Part shown: piece by piece, positions 1 through 10,921 of the stretch
How positions within the stretch are numbered: position 1 is the first letter of the stretch
Layout: each line of letters begins with the position of its first letter
Origin: Ligustrum vulgare
Lineage: Eukaryota; Streptophyta; Magnoliopsida; Lamiales; Oleaceae
DNA length: 64,000 nucleotides
Assembly: GCA_963555705.1 (NCBI GenBank)
Contig: OY743190.1
Span: 17,801,491 to 17,865,490 of the forward strand
Direction: 5' to 3'
Translations under genes and position numbers: made by a program
Notes under the pieces: model-generated
What the model saw: only the letters and a program-made list of their open reading frames with translations
What the model was told of the DNA's origin: nothing
The model's database searches: none

Positions 1-1240
1 GAAAAGAGTTGGAGACCAAAATAAATGATTTTGAAAGCTATTGGTTGACTCATATGTTTAAAATATCTTGGGGACTAACTAATTTATTTTCAAAACAGTT
101 AGGGCTGAGATAAATGATTTGCAAAAGTTTAGAGCTGAAGAAAATATTTCAGAAACTGCAAGGATAGAATATAAACATTTTAAAATCAAAAGATCGAATT
201 AATACTTTTAAAACTAAAGGGGCTAACATAAAATATTTTGAAACTTAAGACTGAATTAAGAGGCTTTAAAAAGGTGAGGCTTAAATAAGTGAATTTAAAA
301 TTAACAGGACTGAAATAATTAACTTTGAAAACAAAGGGGACTAAAGGGTAATTTTATAAAATTAAACTTTTAAAACAATATACAAACTCTCTCTCTCCCT
401 ATTTCGAACCAGAAAGAAGAGTCTGTGAGATGACAGTCTGCCATTGCCAATCACATGATGGTAATGCCGCCATCACTTGGCAGCGACGTAGGTAGATAGA
501 GGGGTGGCAAAAGGAGACGTTTTGGGGGCAAAAACCGAAGTTGTTGGCTTCAGATTTGGGAGGCTTCTCCAACGGTACTCCGGCCGAAATGGGTCGACGG
601 TCGAGGTACGACAATGGGCTTGTTTCTATTTCGATTTTTTAGGGTTATTTGATGTTGAGTTTTTGGGATTCTTTAAAGGGGGAGGTAGCAAATTGTAGTG
701 GTTCGGTCGGTGAAGGGAGGTTGTGGTGTGGTTGGGTTTGGTGTGCTGGTCGGCATTGGTGGTGGTTGTGTGGTTAACTTGTGGTGTTGGAGTCAGTTGA
801 CCATGGCAGTGTAGGCTGTGGATGGCAGTAGTGGTGGTTCGGTTTTTTTGCGGTGGGCGAAGGCAGTGAATCATTGGAGTCGGATTTTGCAGGTTTTGGA
901 GTGAAGCTATGTGACTAGACCGTGGTTGATTTGTGTAGTTTTTAGGAGAGTTTTCTCCTTGTGGCTGTGTCGACTTTTGCCAAATTATAAGACAGTCGGC
1001 TATGGAGTTTTAGGGTTCGGGGGAATGAATTCCGGTTAAGAAGAAAGTGATTCTCGAAGATGGTGGTGGATTGGTTATGGTCTGAGTTTGTGATGTTGGT
1101 TGAAGGATGTGTGTGTGCGAGAATCTGATTGCAGCATGGTGATGGGTATCGATTGGGTTGTAATGGTAGTGCCAGGTAGTGACTGTGACGGTTTTTATTA
1201 ACCAATTAATACGAATTTAATAAATTGTTTCCATAAACTA
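1..1240 (-). repeat. Decayed gypsy-type LTR remnant
   Basis: No gene is recognised. The first 360 bases repeat a degenerate motif of the form GGGACTAAAATAAATGATTTT at intervals of about 25-40 bases. A CT-rich patch follows near 387-400, then a long G/T-rich stretch with many GGTGGTTG-type triplets. The same order of blocks occurs in the LTR of element B (48460-49700), which is a minus-strand element, so this is probably an old LTR of a related family in the same orientation. Neither terminus, nor a target duplication or PBS, could be identified. Short reading frames here are low-complexity by-products of base skew. Confidence 0.4.
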
Positions 1241-2486
1241 TATCTCATTTGATTTACTCAATAAAGGATGTAGTTTTGGTTAAGTCTGACCCATTGTTCA
1301 GAAGTATCTGATACGTCATAATGAAAAACATACCGACTAGCAAATAGTCTTCAGTGACTCAACAAGCTGACATCAATAGCAGACTCTGATTGTTCATTAT
1401 TATAATGGAAAGCATATGACTTAATATAATTTTAAGTGAGGGTTTGATCTCATCATTCCTATGTATATTAATTAACATTAACCATACAATTAATCATACA
1501 TATAATGTTATTCTGGATGATTATGGAAATTATCTATCTAGTCCTCTTAAGCCATGAAGAAGACTAGTTGGTCAATTCCTAAGGACATTGCATTTGATCA
1601 TCGAATGCTAAATGCAATATTATCCATCTACTGCTCCATACCGTATCATATATTAATTGTCTTCTCATTGTCACCTGCAACCTGTATCCTATACTAGTTG
1701 GCACATAGACCTGTATAAAATGGACGAGCAAGCCCATATCTACAAACAAGAGCTCACATGTCCAAATAAATTAAAGGGGAAATTACAACAAATACCCTTA
1801 TTTTATAACAAATTTGAATTATACCCTTGTAAAACAATTTAACATTTTAAGAAAGTAAAAATACGTCATTTTTCTTCTTACACACAAACCCAATCAATAG
1901 AAGTTCTCGGTAGAAATCCTCCACTGTCTTCCATCTTCCGTCTCCGGCATCTCTCCCAACTCCGGCGTCTCCTTTGTCTCCGGCGGGAAATGACTATCTT
2001 GGAAGTGACTCGGTCACATGGTCCGTGAGTAAATTTATACATTTTCATTCAAAATAAGACTTTCTTTATCTGAAATTGTGTTTGTGCATTAATTGTGAGC
2101 ACAATTAATATTCTCAAGATTTATAGTCTTAATTTGAAACAATATGTGTTTATGGGGCTACAAGGAAACAAACAAGGCGAATTGCGAGGACTGTGACATA
2201 GGATTTTGTTTGGGATCTGTTCTAAGTACGAAACTGAATGGAAATATAAAAACAGGGGATTTTCGTTTCTTTCGATTATAAATTGCTTTTGTGTAAGATT
2301 TTAATTTTTTTTTGTTATAACTTGCAGACCCTTTTTGTCACTTTCAACCCTGTTGAGGTTGGATTTGTAAGCACTAATATTTATGTTGGACAATGTGTAG
2401 TTTATGGTTAGTATTTTATTCATTTTGGAGGATCACTTTGTTTTTGAAATATTTTTATAATAGGGAATGAATACAGTCTTTCTTTA
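1241..2486. other. Unassigned intergenic sequence
   Basis: I see no convincing gene or mobile element. At 1910-2030 there is a C/T-rich stretch followed by an ATG and then GTGAGT, which looks like a plant 5' UTR, a short first exon and a splice donor. A pyrimidine tract ending TTGCAG at about 2322-2327 could be an acceptor. Translating across that junction gives only a short peptide ending at a stop, so this may be a broken gene start or chance. Confidence 0.25.
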
Positions 2487-2507
2487 TGCCACTTTATGCC
2501 ATTTCCT
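2487..2507. repeat. SINE target-site duplication, left copy
   Basis: A 21-base sequence beginning TGCCACTTTATGCC is repeated exactly at 2756-2776, immediately on the other side of the SINE. Confidence 0.85.
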
Positions 2508-2755
2508 TTTTTTTTTTTTTTTTTTTTGATCGGAAAAAGGTGTAGCCCACACCCTGAGGGCCCGAACCGACCACGCCCAAGGCCATTGGTTCGGGAAGGT
2601 AAATCCAGGTTATGCCTCCAAGGAGCCAGGGTGGAAGGGCTTATGGTAAGCATGAGAAACGCTCAATAACTCCCGCTTGCCACAAGGCCAATTCCACCTT
2701 GCGGGGAATCGAACCAAGCACACAGCTGCGCTGAGCACTTACCACCCATCTCCTT
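2508..2755 (-). mobile_element. tRNA-derived SINE
   Basis: A 248-bp insertion flanked by a 21-bp direct repeat. On the plus strand it starts with a T-run of about 20, that is, a poly(A) tail read on the minus strand. Reading the minus strand, an A-box-like TGGTAAGTGCTCAG (2731-2744) is followed about 30 bases later by a good B box, GGTTCGATTCC (2701-2712). These are the two halves of an internal RNA polymerase III promoter, as expected for a tRNA-derived SINE. The long target duplication and terminal poly(A) are typical of LINE-driven retroposition. It is non-coding and depends on a LINE for movement. The perfect duplication suggests a fairly recent insertion. Confidence 0.85.
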
Positions 2756-2776
2756 TGCCACTTTATGCCATTTCCT
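2756..2776. repeat. SINE target-site duplication, right copy
   Basis: Exact repeat of 2487-2507. Confidence 0.85.
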
Positions 2777-3499
2777 AGTTTTTATTTTAGGTTGCTCTTG
2801 TAGTGGGACTTAAATCCAAACCCAGTCAATAATCGTATTTTTTCATCTTGTCCAGCATGCTGCTAAAAGCCTTGCCGCTTGCATCCTTATAATTAGCAAT
2901 AGCTGTAGAACCTCTTCTTCCTAAATAGATGAATCAGTGATAGCACTTTGTTAACAAATCTTTATACCTATTAAATTCTGTTTTCATGGATTTAGAATGT
3001 AAATAGTATGTGAGCAAATTTGCTGGTTTTGTAGGAGTTTTGACTTTATTTTTGGTGTTAGACTTGGTAGTGTGTAACCTTGTTACTTCTCCCCCAAGAA
3101 GGAGAGTATGTCTTGATTGCGTGTTTTCAAAGGATATTCGACTTAGCTTGACTTCTGAGCAAAGTATGTTTCTACTTGTTTTTGGGAAGTTACTTTTAAG
3201 GTTAGCTTCTCGATGGAAAGAATAATTTGGGAGCAGAGTACCGGTATACAAACTTTCATCACACTTGCAAATTATGGAACATGCCTCTCAATGTTGTAAC
3301 GACATGAAAATTTGTTCACTAGGTATAATCTGGGGTATTTTTGTGACCATGTTTTTCTTCTGTTTCTTGCTTGGCTCTTGGATTCACAAGGGCTATTTGG
3401 TGTATTTGATTTTGAAATTGAATTTGGAAAAACCCAAAAAATGTTTTGAAATTTCAGTTGTTTGTATTTATGTAGGTATAATTGAGAATGTGATGAATT
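2777..3499. other. Unassigned sequence
   Basis: AT-rich, with no recognisable domain. A 71-residue frame (3010-3225, plus) and a 110-residue frame (3265-3597, plus) exist. The second runs into the hairpin array that follows, has skewed composition and matches no family I know, so neither is called as a gene. Confidence 0.3.
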
Positions 3500-4990
3500 T
3501 AAAAAGTGACATTCATGTGAAAAAAGTGACAAAATGTCATTTTTTATATAATTATAAAAAAAGATATTGTGTCACTTTCTTTTATAAAGTGACATAATTA
3601 TTGAGAAAGTACAAAAATATCAAAAAAGTGGTACTCAAATTTTCACAAATGAATGGATATTACAAAAAATTGAAAAAGTGACATTCAAGTAAAAAAAAAA
3701 AAAGCGACAGTTTCATTCTTTCCATTAAAAGTGACATCATGTCACTTTTTAGTTAAAAATAAATAATTGACATTGTGGTTGCGTATGGCGAAGGGAGACT
3801 GTGTAATGTATCTAATAGTATTTGTGGATTTATGTAATTTGTTATTCAATAATGGATATTGCAAAAATTGAACAGTGACATTCAAGTAGAAAAATGTGAC
3901 AAAATGTCACTTTTTTTTTCTTCTAAAAAGGGACATATTAACACATTTTAGTTCATAGAAAACGTGATAAAAAGTGACATATTGTCACTTTTCAATTCAA
4001 AGAAAAAGTGATAAAAAGTGAAATTATGTCACCTTTTTTAACAAGTGGCATTGTGGCACTTTTTTAAAAAAAGAAAAATATTAAAAATGTGACAAAAGTT
4101 TTAATATAATTTTTTTTTTAAAAAAAAGGTGACAAAAAATGGCACTCTGTCACTTTTTTAGTATAATTTTTTTTAAATTAAAAAAAATTGGTATTTTGTC
4201 AATTTTTCTTAAAAAAAGTGGCATTGTATCAAATTTTAGTTAAGAAAGTGACATTTTGTTACTTATTTATTAAAACAAAAATGATAAAAAGTGACATTGT
4301 GTATTGTGTCACTTTTTTTATTTAGCCGTCGTTTGGTTTTTTTTAATTTTTTTTATTTTTCTACAGTACTCAATTTCAACCATCCACTAAAAGTCAAACC
4401 CATAATATTTGACTTTTTAACCAAATCTTAAACATTCTTTCTCCTAAAAATCACTATTTATTTCAAAAAAACTTGTTTTAAACAATATCAAACACACTCT
4501 AAAAAAGTGATAAAAAGCGACATTGTTTCTTGTGTCACTTTTTTATTAAAATTGAAAAAGTGACATTCAAGTAACAAAAAAGTAACAAAACGTCACTTTA
4601 TTTTACTAAAAAGTGACACCGTGTCACCTTTTAATTAAAAGAGAGTGCGAGTTAAAACAAAAAGTGATAAAGAAAAAAGTGGTATTGTGTAATATATCTA
4701 TTAATGTTTGTGGACTTGTGTAATTTGTTAACCAATGATAAATATTAAAAAAAATGAAATTGACCTTCAAGCAAACAAAGTGACAAATTGTCACTTTTTA
4801 CTTAAAAGAAAAAGTGATAAAAATTGACATTATGTAATAGGCACAATTATTTTGATATTTTGGATAAAATTAACAAGTCATAAATTATTCTAAAATTTTA
4901 ATTTACGTTTGATTGAGAAAGTAACGTACACATCAATTTTTAAGAAATAAGTGACATTATGTCACTTTTTTAAAAAAGTGACAAAAACAT
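3500..4990. repeat. Array of short inverted repeats (GTGAC...GTCAC)
   Basis: About 1.5 kb in which a motif of the form AAAAAGTGACA-n-TGTCACTTTTT recurs some twenty times, each copy able to fold into a small hairpin. Clear copies lie near 3725-3755, 3890-3915, 3972-3998, 4605-4632, 4778-4800 and 4948-4972, with degenerate versions (GTGGCA...GGCAC, GTGATA) between them. A longer unit is also visible: the stretch around 3803-3860 (TAATGTATCTAATAG..., TTTGTGGATTTATG) recurs near 4686-4740, followed both times by a 'GTGACATTCAAG'-like segment and a hairpin. About 180 bases at 4322-4502 do not fit the pattern and may be a later insertion. No coding potential. Confidence 0.7.
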
Positions 4991-6119
4991 TAAAAAAGTG
5001 GTACCCAAGATTTACAGAGTACTTTTACTTCCTAAAAATTTCAAAAGTGTATTTTTGTAAATGGTCCAAAAATAAGGATATTTGTGTTAATACCCCAAAA
5101 TTAAATAATAGGTACGCAGACCCAATTCAATAATAATAGGCTCACAAGTCCAACCAACAAGAGCATAATAAATTAATCATTAATCCAACCAATCACATAG
5201 GTCGAGTCCATAACCATCTACTAAATACACATTCATCATATAAATGTATAATAATATAATATTTAATATTATATAAACAAATTTCAAGTTTCTAACAATC
5301 TAAGTCGTCTAAACCAATTTAATGAAAATCATATTTTAGTCAAATATCAAATTAGAGTCCAACTATAAATCCATAAAGAGGAAAATTGAATTAACTTATT
5401 AATTTAGGATAAAACTCCTAAAATAAAATAAAATTCAATTTAGTATAATTAACTAATCAAATACTTTAATTGACGGGTTTATTTAATTAAAATAAGATTT
5501 CAATTAAATACTAAATTAGACTCCAACTCCAATTTTAAAATTCTAGGGCTAATTGAATTTAAGATCAAATCCTAAATAAGATTTAAATAATAATCAATTA
5601 ATCGAATTAACTAATTATTAAATTTAATTTAATTAAAATAAAATTTTAATTAAATACCAAATCAGAGCCCAAACTCTAATTCTAAAATTGGAAAAAAACG
5701 AATTAACATTTTAATTTAGGATAAAACTCCTAAATAAAATAAAATTCAATTTATGGTGAAAGTTAAAAATTCTGTTAAAATCCAATTTTAACAATAATTT
5801 AAAAGTCATGAATTTTAATATAAATTTTGAATTGAGTCAAAATAAAATTCCTGGTCAAATTTTTTAAATTGGGTCAAATCCATTTCAAAATCCAATTTAA
5901 ACCCCATTTTAAAATTGTATTCAAAGTCCATTTGAAAATTTACGTTTTGACCCAGCCGAAAATTATAATTGGGGCCTTTCAATTTCATAAATTGCATTTA
6001 GGCCCTTACTTTTATAATTTGCAGATTGGCCCCAATTTCGAAATTACAAACAAGGGCCAGCCATTTCAAAAATTGGACAAGAGGCCCCAGTCTTGAAATC
6101 ACACCAAAACCCTAAAATT
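4991..6119. repeat. AT-rich region with degenerate tandem repeats
   Basis: No gene seen. Three diverged copies of a unit containing TTAATTTAGGATAAAACTCC and/or AATTAAATACCAAATTAGAG lie between about 5330 and 5760. From 5850 to 6100 a different motif recurs (GGCCC followed by AATTTC/AAATTG), resembling the 'AGTCCCT' repeats in the gypsy LTRs of this window. This is probably decayed LTR sequence. Confidence 0.4.
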
Positions 6120-6579
6120 AGACCTTCTTACAGAGGTGCCGCTTCGTTGGGGTGTGTTGCTACTGTCAAACATCGGCAGCAACTCACTAACTTGCAACAG
6201 CGCTGCAGTGAGCGCACGTGATGTACCTATGAGCAATAGCGATTGTGATGCGCCGTTGTAGTGCCACCGCTCCAGTGCGCTTACAGCGCTCCAGTCCCAG
6301 CAGCGTTTGCTCACAGAGGCGCCACTGTCTACCGCAACGCCTCTTCGGATCGCCCTGCTGGCGGCGACCACTCCTCCTTTGCAACACTATCGACCACCTC
6401 TAGTGGCTTTTGCTAACCTTTCGGATCCAGATTTTTTACCCAAAAATAATTTTCTTCTCCAAATCAGAGTTTGAACAAGAAAAAATAATTTTCTGTCAAG
6501 CTAGAAACACGAAAAATTACTTCAATCAACTATCTGATTCATTAAAGAATTTAGCAAATTCTTACAAGTAACAAGGTAA
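6120..6579. other. GC-richer unassigned stretch
   Basis: A GC-rich segment (6120-6420) is followed by A/T-rich sequence. Reading frames on the minus strand (6099-6387) overlap one another in different frames, and none shows a domain. It may be leader sequence of the element whose PBS-like site follows at 6580. Confidence 0.25.
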
Positions 6580-6591
6580 GCTCTGATACCA
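6580..6591 (-). promoter_or_regulatory. PBS-like site (tRNA-iMet type), minus strand
   Basis: The minus strand reads TGGTATCAGAGC, the complement of the 3' end of initiator tRNA-Met used by many plant LTR retrotransposons. It lies two bases from a possible LTR start (TGTAAGG at 6593). No partner LTR or coding region was found, so it may be a relic of a minus-strand element. Confidence 0.45.
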
Positions 6592-6592
6592 C

Positions 6593-7405
6593 TGTAAGGT
6601 TTTGACTCATACATGCACAGCGAAAATTAAACAAACTCGAAACCATAGCTGGGATCAACATTGCACTTAGATAGAATCTATGATGAAGATAATACCTATG
6701 ATGAATGTCGTGAATCTGAAATCTGAGGTACAATCTGTCACGCCTAGAACTTAAGCTTCGAGTGTCACATACTGAACATAACAACTTCTGCCTTTGTTAT
6801 CGGAAAGATTCTAAAAAAAATTGAAATACATACAGGAAACTTATTTTCAACTTATAGTAAAATATTTATGTAAAATTTAATGGCCAGTAGAAGTACATGC
6901 TGACCTGAAACTTTTCTTTACATATACGAACATGGTGCAGTCACGACTAGTTGGGTAGCCAGTTCAAACATTTTTATAAAATTCATCCGAACTCCACTTT
7001 TTATGAAGTATATGGCGTTAGAAAGATATTTATAATTAGTTTCCCATGTTAAAATATAGAAAATTTCTAAGATCATACGATATGGACGTTTTAGTAAAAA
7101 CAGTGAGGTACTGCACAGAAACTTCAGATTTGACCTTTCGATGCTTAAAAATTTGTATCTCTTGCCACACATATCCAAATTGAAAAATTGTGTAGTTTAT
7201 AAACTTATTTATAAACAAGTTTATTTTGTTTACCGTACACGTGAAAGTGTAGAATATGATTTGGAAAGGGTAGGGTAATAGGGTTCTAGCAATTAGCAAT
7301 AAGGTGCGTGTAATAACTAATACCTCATGTCAGAAAGAAAATGAGAAATGAAATGAAGGGGCTCAATTACAAAAAGAAAAAAAAAGGAAAATGAAAAGGG
7401 GAGGC
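6593..7405 (-). repeat. Possible LTR remnant next to the PBS-like site
   Basis: Begins TGTAAGGTTTTGAC directly beside the minus-strand PBS-like motif. No second copy is present in the window and the right end could not be placed. The short minus-strand frames (6551-6784, 6918-7178, 7036-7299) have no recognisable features. Confidence 0.3.
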
Positions 7406-7617
7406 TTTTGAAGCCCAAAAATACTCAAAAATACAAGAGGCCTAAACATTGGCCCAAACCAAAAGAGGCCCAACGTTAAAGACTCATTACAGGCAATAAG
7501 TTGGACGACTAGGCGATTGTGCGGCAACTAGGATATTTGGGCGACGGGGCGAGCGATGAAGCCGTTGGACGATTGAGCGAGCGAAAGCAAGTTCTGACAC
7601 TTGTCTTATGATCACTT
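7406..7617 (+). repeat. Element K, left LTR, first part
   Basis: Matches the start of the right LTR of K (19967 onward), including the phrases GGCCCAAACCAAAAGAGGCC and TTGGACGACT. The expected TG start is eroded to TT. It is cut at 7617 by the insertion of element A and resumes at 17662. Confidence 0.75.
7613..7617. repeat. Element A target-site duplication (CACTT), left
   Basis: CACTT at 7613-7617 and again at 17662-17666 flank element A exactly. Confidence 0.9.
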
Positions 7618-10600
7618 TATAGCGACCCAGAATTTTTATGCAATGAATAATTATTTTAATATTTAGAAAATTGAGTCGCTATTGTTTTGAAATTAATGCC
7701 GCGACGGATTCGTCTAGTCAAGTCAAGAAATATCGAATTTGTTCGATTTTAAATTAAATTTCCGAATTTCTAAAATTATGTTATTTTAATTGTTTATTCA
7801 AAGTATTATTTTCAAAATTATTTTGAATTCCAAATTTATTAAAATATTTCAATTTTCCTTATTCAAATTTATTTTCAGTCCAAAATATATCAGTTTTAAT
7901 ACAATTCCTTATACAAAAACATCATCATTATATATATAAATTTTACATCTATTTCATATTCCATCTCATTATACAAACACCAAAGCATTTCCAACTAATC
8001 TCTACACAATTCCATCATCCTTCCATATCAAACAAATCATGATGTCTTCCATTATTCATATTTTTTCTTTCTCCCACCTTCATTGTTTTCTTTCCATTTT
8101 CTTTCCCTCTGCACAAATCACACCCGAGCACCAACAAGACCATTTCAAACCACCACCTAAATTCCACAATAAACAAAGCAATTATCATATAGACATTACA
8201 CCTATTCTAATTCAAAACTCCAACCTGGTCCATTTTCATCATTCTCTCCACCTACTCCCATCTACTCTCAATCTCATAAGATTCCCAAACCTTCCATGTG
8301 CATCCACTTTACAGCTCCATCTCCATCTCCAGCTATCAACCCTCACCACACACTGCAAAAACCAAGCATCATTATGTTCCTATACCAAATTCTCCACTAA
8401 CCAAATCACAATTTCATTTCCATCTACCTTAATACCACCACAGCTTTTCCATCATTATATCAATCCACTAACTCACAGCCATTCACTGCTAAGCATCTTC
8501 TACTGCCCAGATTGAACTCCAAACCAACAGACTGCTTCAATCGAATTCATCACACTGAAATCAATCTGTCAACCAACAATCCTCAATCCAGTTGCAGCCC
8601 CAAACCACAACCACGAAACCTATGTATCATCATCTCCAACCCACACTGCTCACGATCATTATCACCACCACAATACACAAAACTAGAAAACCTGCCATCT
8701 CCACCTTCATCACCCGGAATCAGCCACCACCACTGCAATGCTAATCACAACCACCGCCTGAACCTCCATCGACGCCACTGCCCAACTTCAATAGCAAATC
8801 AGAACAACTCCTATAACAACCCAAAACCTGCAGCAAAACCACCTAAACCGCCGTTCACTACCTCAATCACAAATTGCTGCCAAAAGCCAAGTCCTCGAAT
8901 CCAACCACCAGCAATCATAGATAAAACCCAAAATCAACTAAACCAAAGACTTACCTCGACGCCGACTGCCAGTGACCGGATTTGTCACCGGAAATCGCAA
9001 TCAAGATCAGAGCTTGAGCCTTGGATTCACCTCGAATCAACACCAAAACCTAGCCTAAATCACCACCACATGATGGCCGAACCATCGCCGAACCACCGCC
9101 GGCGTTTGGCTCGCGGCAACCTTGACTGAAAGTAGTCGATCGCCAGTTTTTTTTTCAGCCTTCGTGCTCTCGCCTCCGCCTCTCTGTGTGGTCTCTCTCT
9201 CTCTCTCTTCGATCTGAATGAGAAAAAGATATATTTGATATTATATTTAACTTTCAGAAATTACAGCTTGGTCCCTGAAGTTTTTAAAGGTTTTCAAATC
9301 AGTCCCCAACTTTTTAAGTTATCCATTTCAGCCCCAAAGTTTTAAATGATTTACTTCAGCCCTTTAACTTTAAACTCTTTTATTTCAGTCCCTGCTGATT
9401 TTATTAATTTGATTTTAAGCTCAACTTTCAAAAGTATTCATTTTAATCCCTCAACTTTCAAAATATTTATTTTAGTCCCTGAACTTTCAAAAGTATTCAT
9501 TTTAGTCCCTCAACTTTCAAAACATCAATTTTAGTCCTCAAATTATAATTTATCATTTTGAACTATATATTCGATATACTAAAGTGACTTATTGGCTAAG
9601 ACGAAGCGTACGGAGAATTTAAAGAAATTGAAGTCATTCCCGCTCAACTTTGCACTCGTCGGATTTGAGGTAGACTCGCACTTATTAATTGATTTAAATT
9701 ATGATTTCATATAAATGTCATGTGACTTGTGAAAGTCAATTTTCAAGAAAATTAAGTATGTTTTATGAAAAGTAAGTATACCCTATGTTTTTACGATAAT
9801 GTTTTATATGTTTTGGATCATTGCTACGCATAAGAATTCTTACCACCTAAGTTCGGTAGAATTCTGTGTCTCCATAAGTTTATGAGGATTTACCACCTAA
9901 GTTCGGTAAAATTCCTGCCTTTCCATATGTTTATGAGGATTTACCACCTAAGTTCGGTAAAATTCCTGTCGCGTATGTTTATGAGGATTTCGATCCTATC
10001 TTATGTTATGATGGAAATGATCCCTATGAATTTCATGAATTATGTTTTGGTATACTTACTGTTATTATGATCTTACTGTTATTATGACTTACTACATAAG
10101 AATTCTTGCCACCTAAGTTCGGTAAAATTCTTATGTTTATGAGGATTTCGATATTATCCTATGTTATGATGAAAACTTACTGTTATTATGATTTTACTGC
10201 ATAAGAATTCTTGCCACCTAAGTTCGGTAAAGTTCTTGTGTCTATTTATGTTTATGAGGATTTCAATCATATCTTATGTTATGCTTTCAAAAGAAATTAT
10301 GCTTGGCATAATTAAAATATTTTTATAAGTATATGGTTTTCAAAGAGCTGTTTTCAAAGAGCCTATGATTTGCAAAATATGTCCCGTGCTGTAATGCACA
10401 ATATGAGTCTTATCAAGAGCAGTTTTATAAAGAAGCTCTATCAATGCCCGTTTTATAAAGAGCCGGGATTTATGTGTTTAATCATCTTATAAATTAAATT
10501 AATATGCGATGAGTCTACTGAGTATTTCCCCCATGAAATACTCACCCCACTTTTTAACAGTTTTGCAGATTTCGGAGACGGTGGCGAGCGATGAATGATG

Positions 10601-10906
10601 GTGGCAATAATCGTTGAACGGTTGAAAGTTTGACGTTAATGATTTCCGTATTTTCCAAACAATCGAATAATTTAGAGAAGTTCATTTATTTGAGAAATTA
10701 TGATATTGGCAATTTCTTTACAATATTAATGGTTCGATTTACTATTTCAAATGGTTTCATAAATGTTTTCAATTTTAGCGGCCATTACAGTTTATTTAAT
10801 GTTGCCAAAAATGAATTTAAATTATTTCTTCCGCAAAAATATTATTCGAAAAATTTAGACAGAAAATGACGTAGTGAATCGGGTATACGGAACTCGGGGC
10901 GCTACA
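7618..10906 (+). repeat. Element A 5' LTR
   Basis: Runs from TATAGCGACC to GGGGCGCTACA. A TATA-like run (TATATATAAA, about 7930) is followed by an A/C-rich segment with two long His/Pro/Ser/Thr-rich frames: 8039-8515, and a frame ending at 9129 whose first codon would be TTG. Then come a CT repeat, the 'AGTCCCTGAACTTTC' motif repeats (9260-9540), five hairpin-like repeats (9833-10235) and a conserved stem-loop (10519-10544). The LTR-resident frames are probably compositional, not genes. Confidence 0.92.
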
Positions 10907-10909
10907 AGT

Positions 10910-10921
10910 TGGTATCAGAGC
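10910..10921 (+). promoter_or_regulatory. Element A primer-binding site
   Basis: TGGTATCAGAGC, three bases after the 5' LTR, is complementary to the 3' end of initiator tRNA-Met and would prime minus-strand DNA synthesis. Confidence 0.9.

Noticed and set aside
3265..3597. 110-residue plus-strand frame with hydrophobic segments
   Set aside because: Its second half is translated hairpin-array sequence and no family is recognised.
9833..10235. CRISPR-like array
   Set aside because: Repeats are few, unevenly spaced, imperfect and inside a plant LTR; they are leader hairpin repeats.
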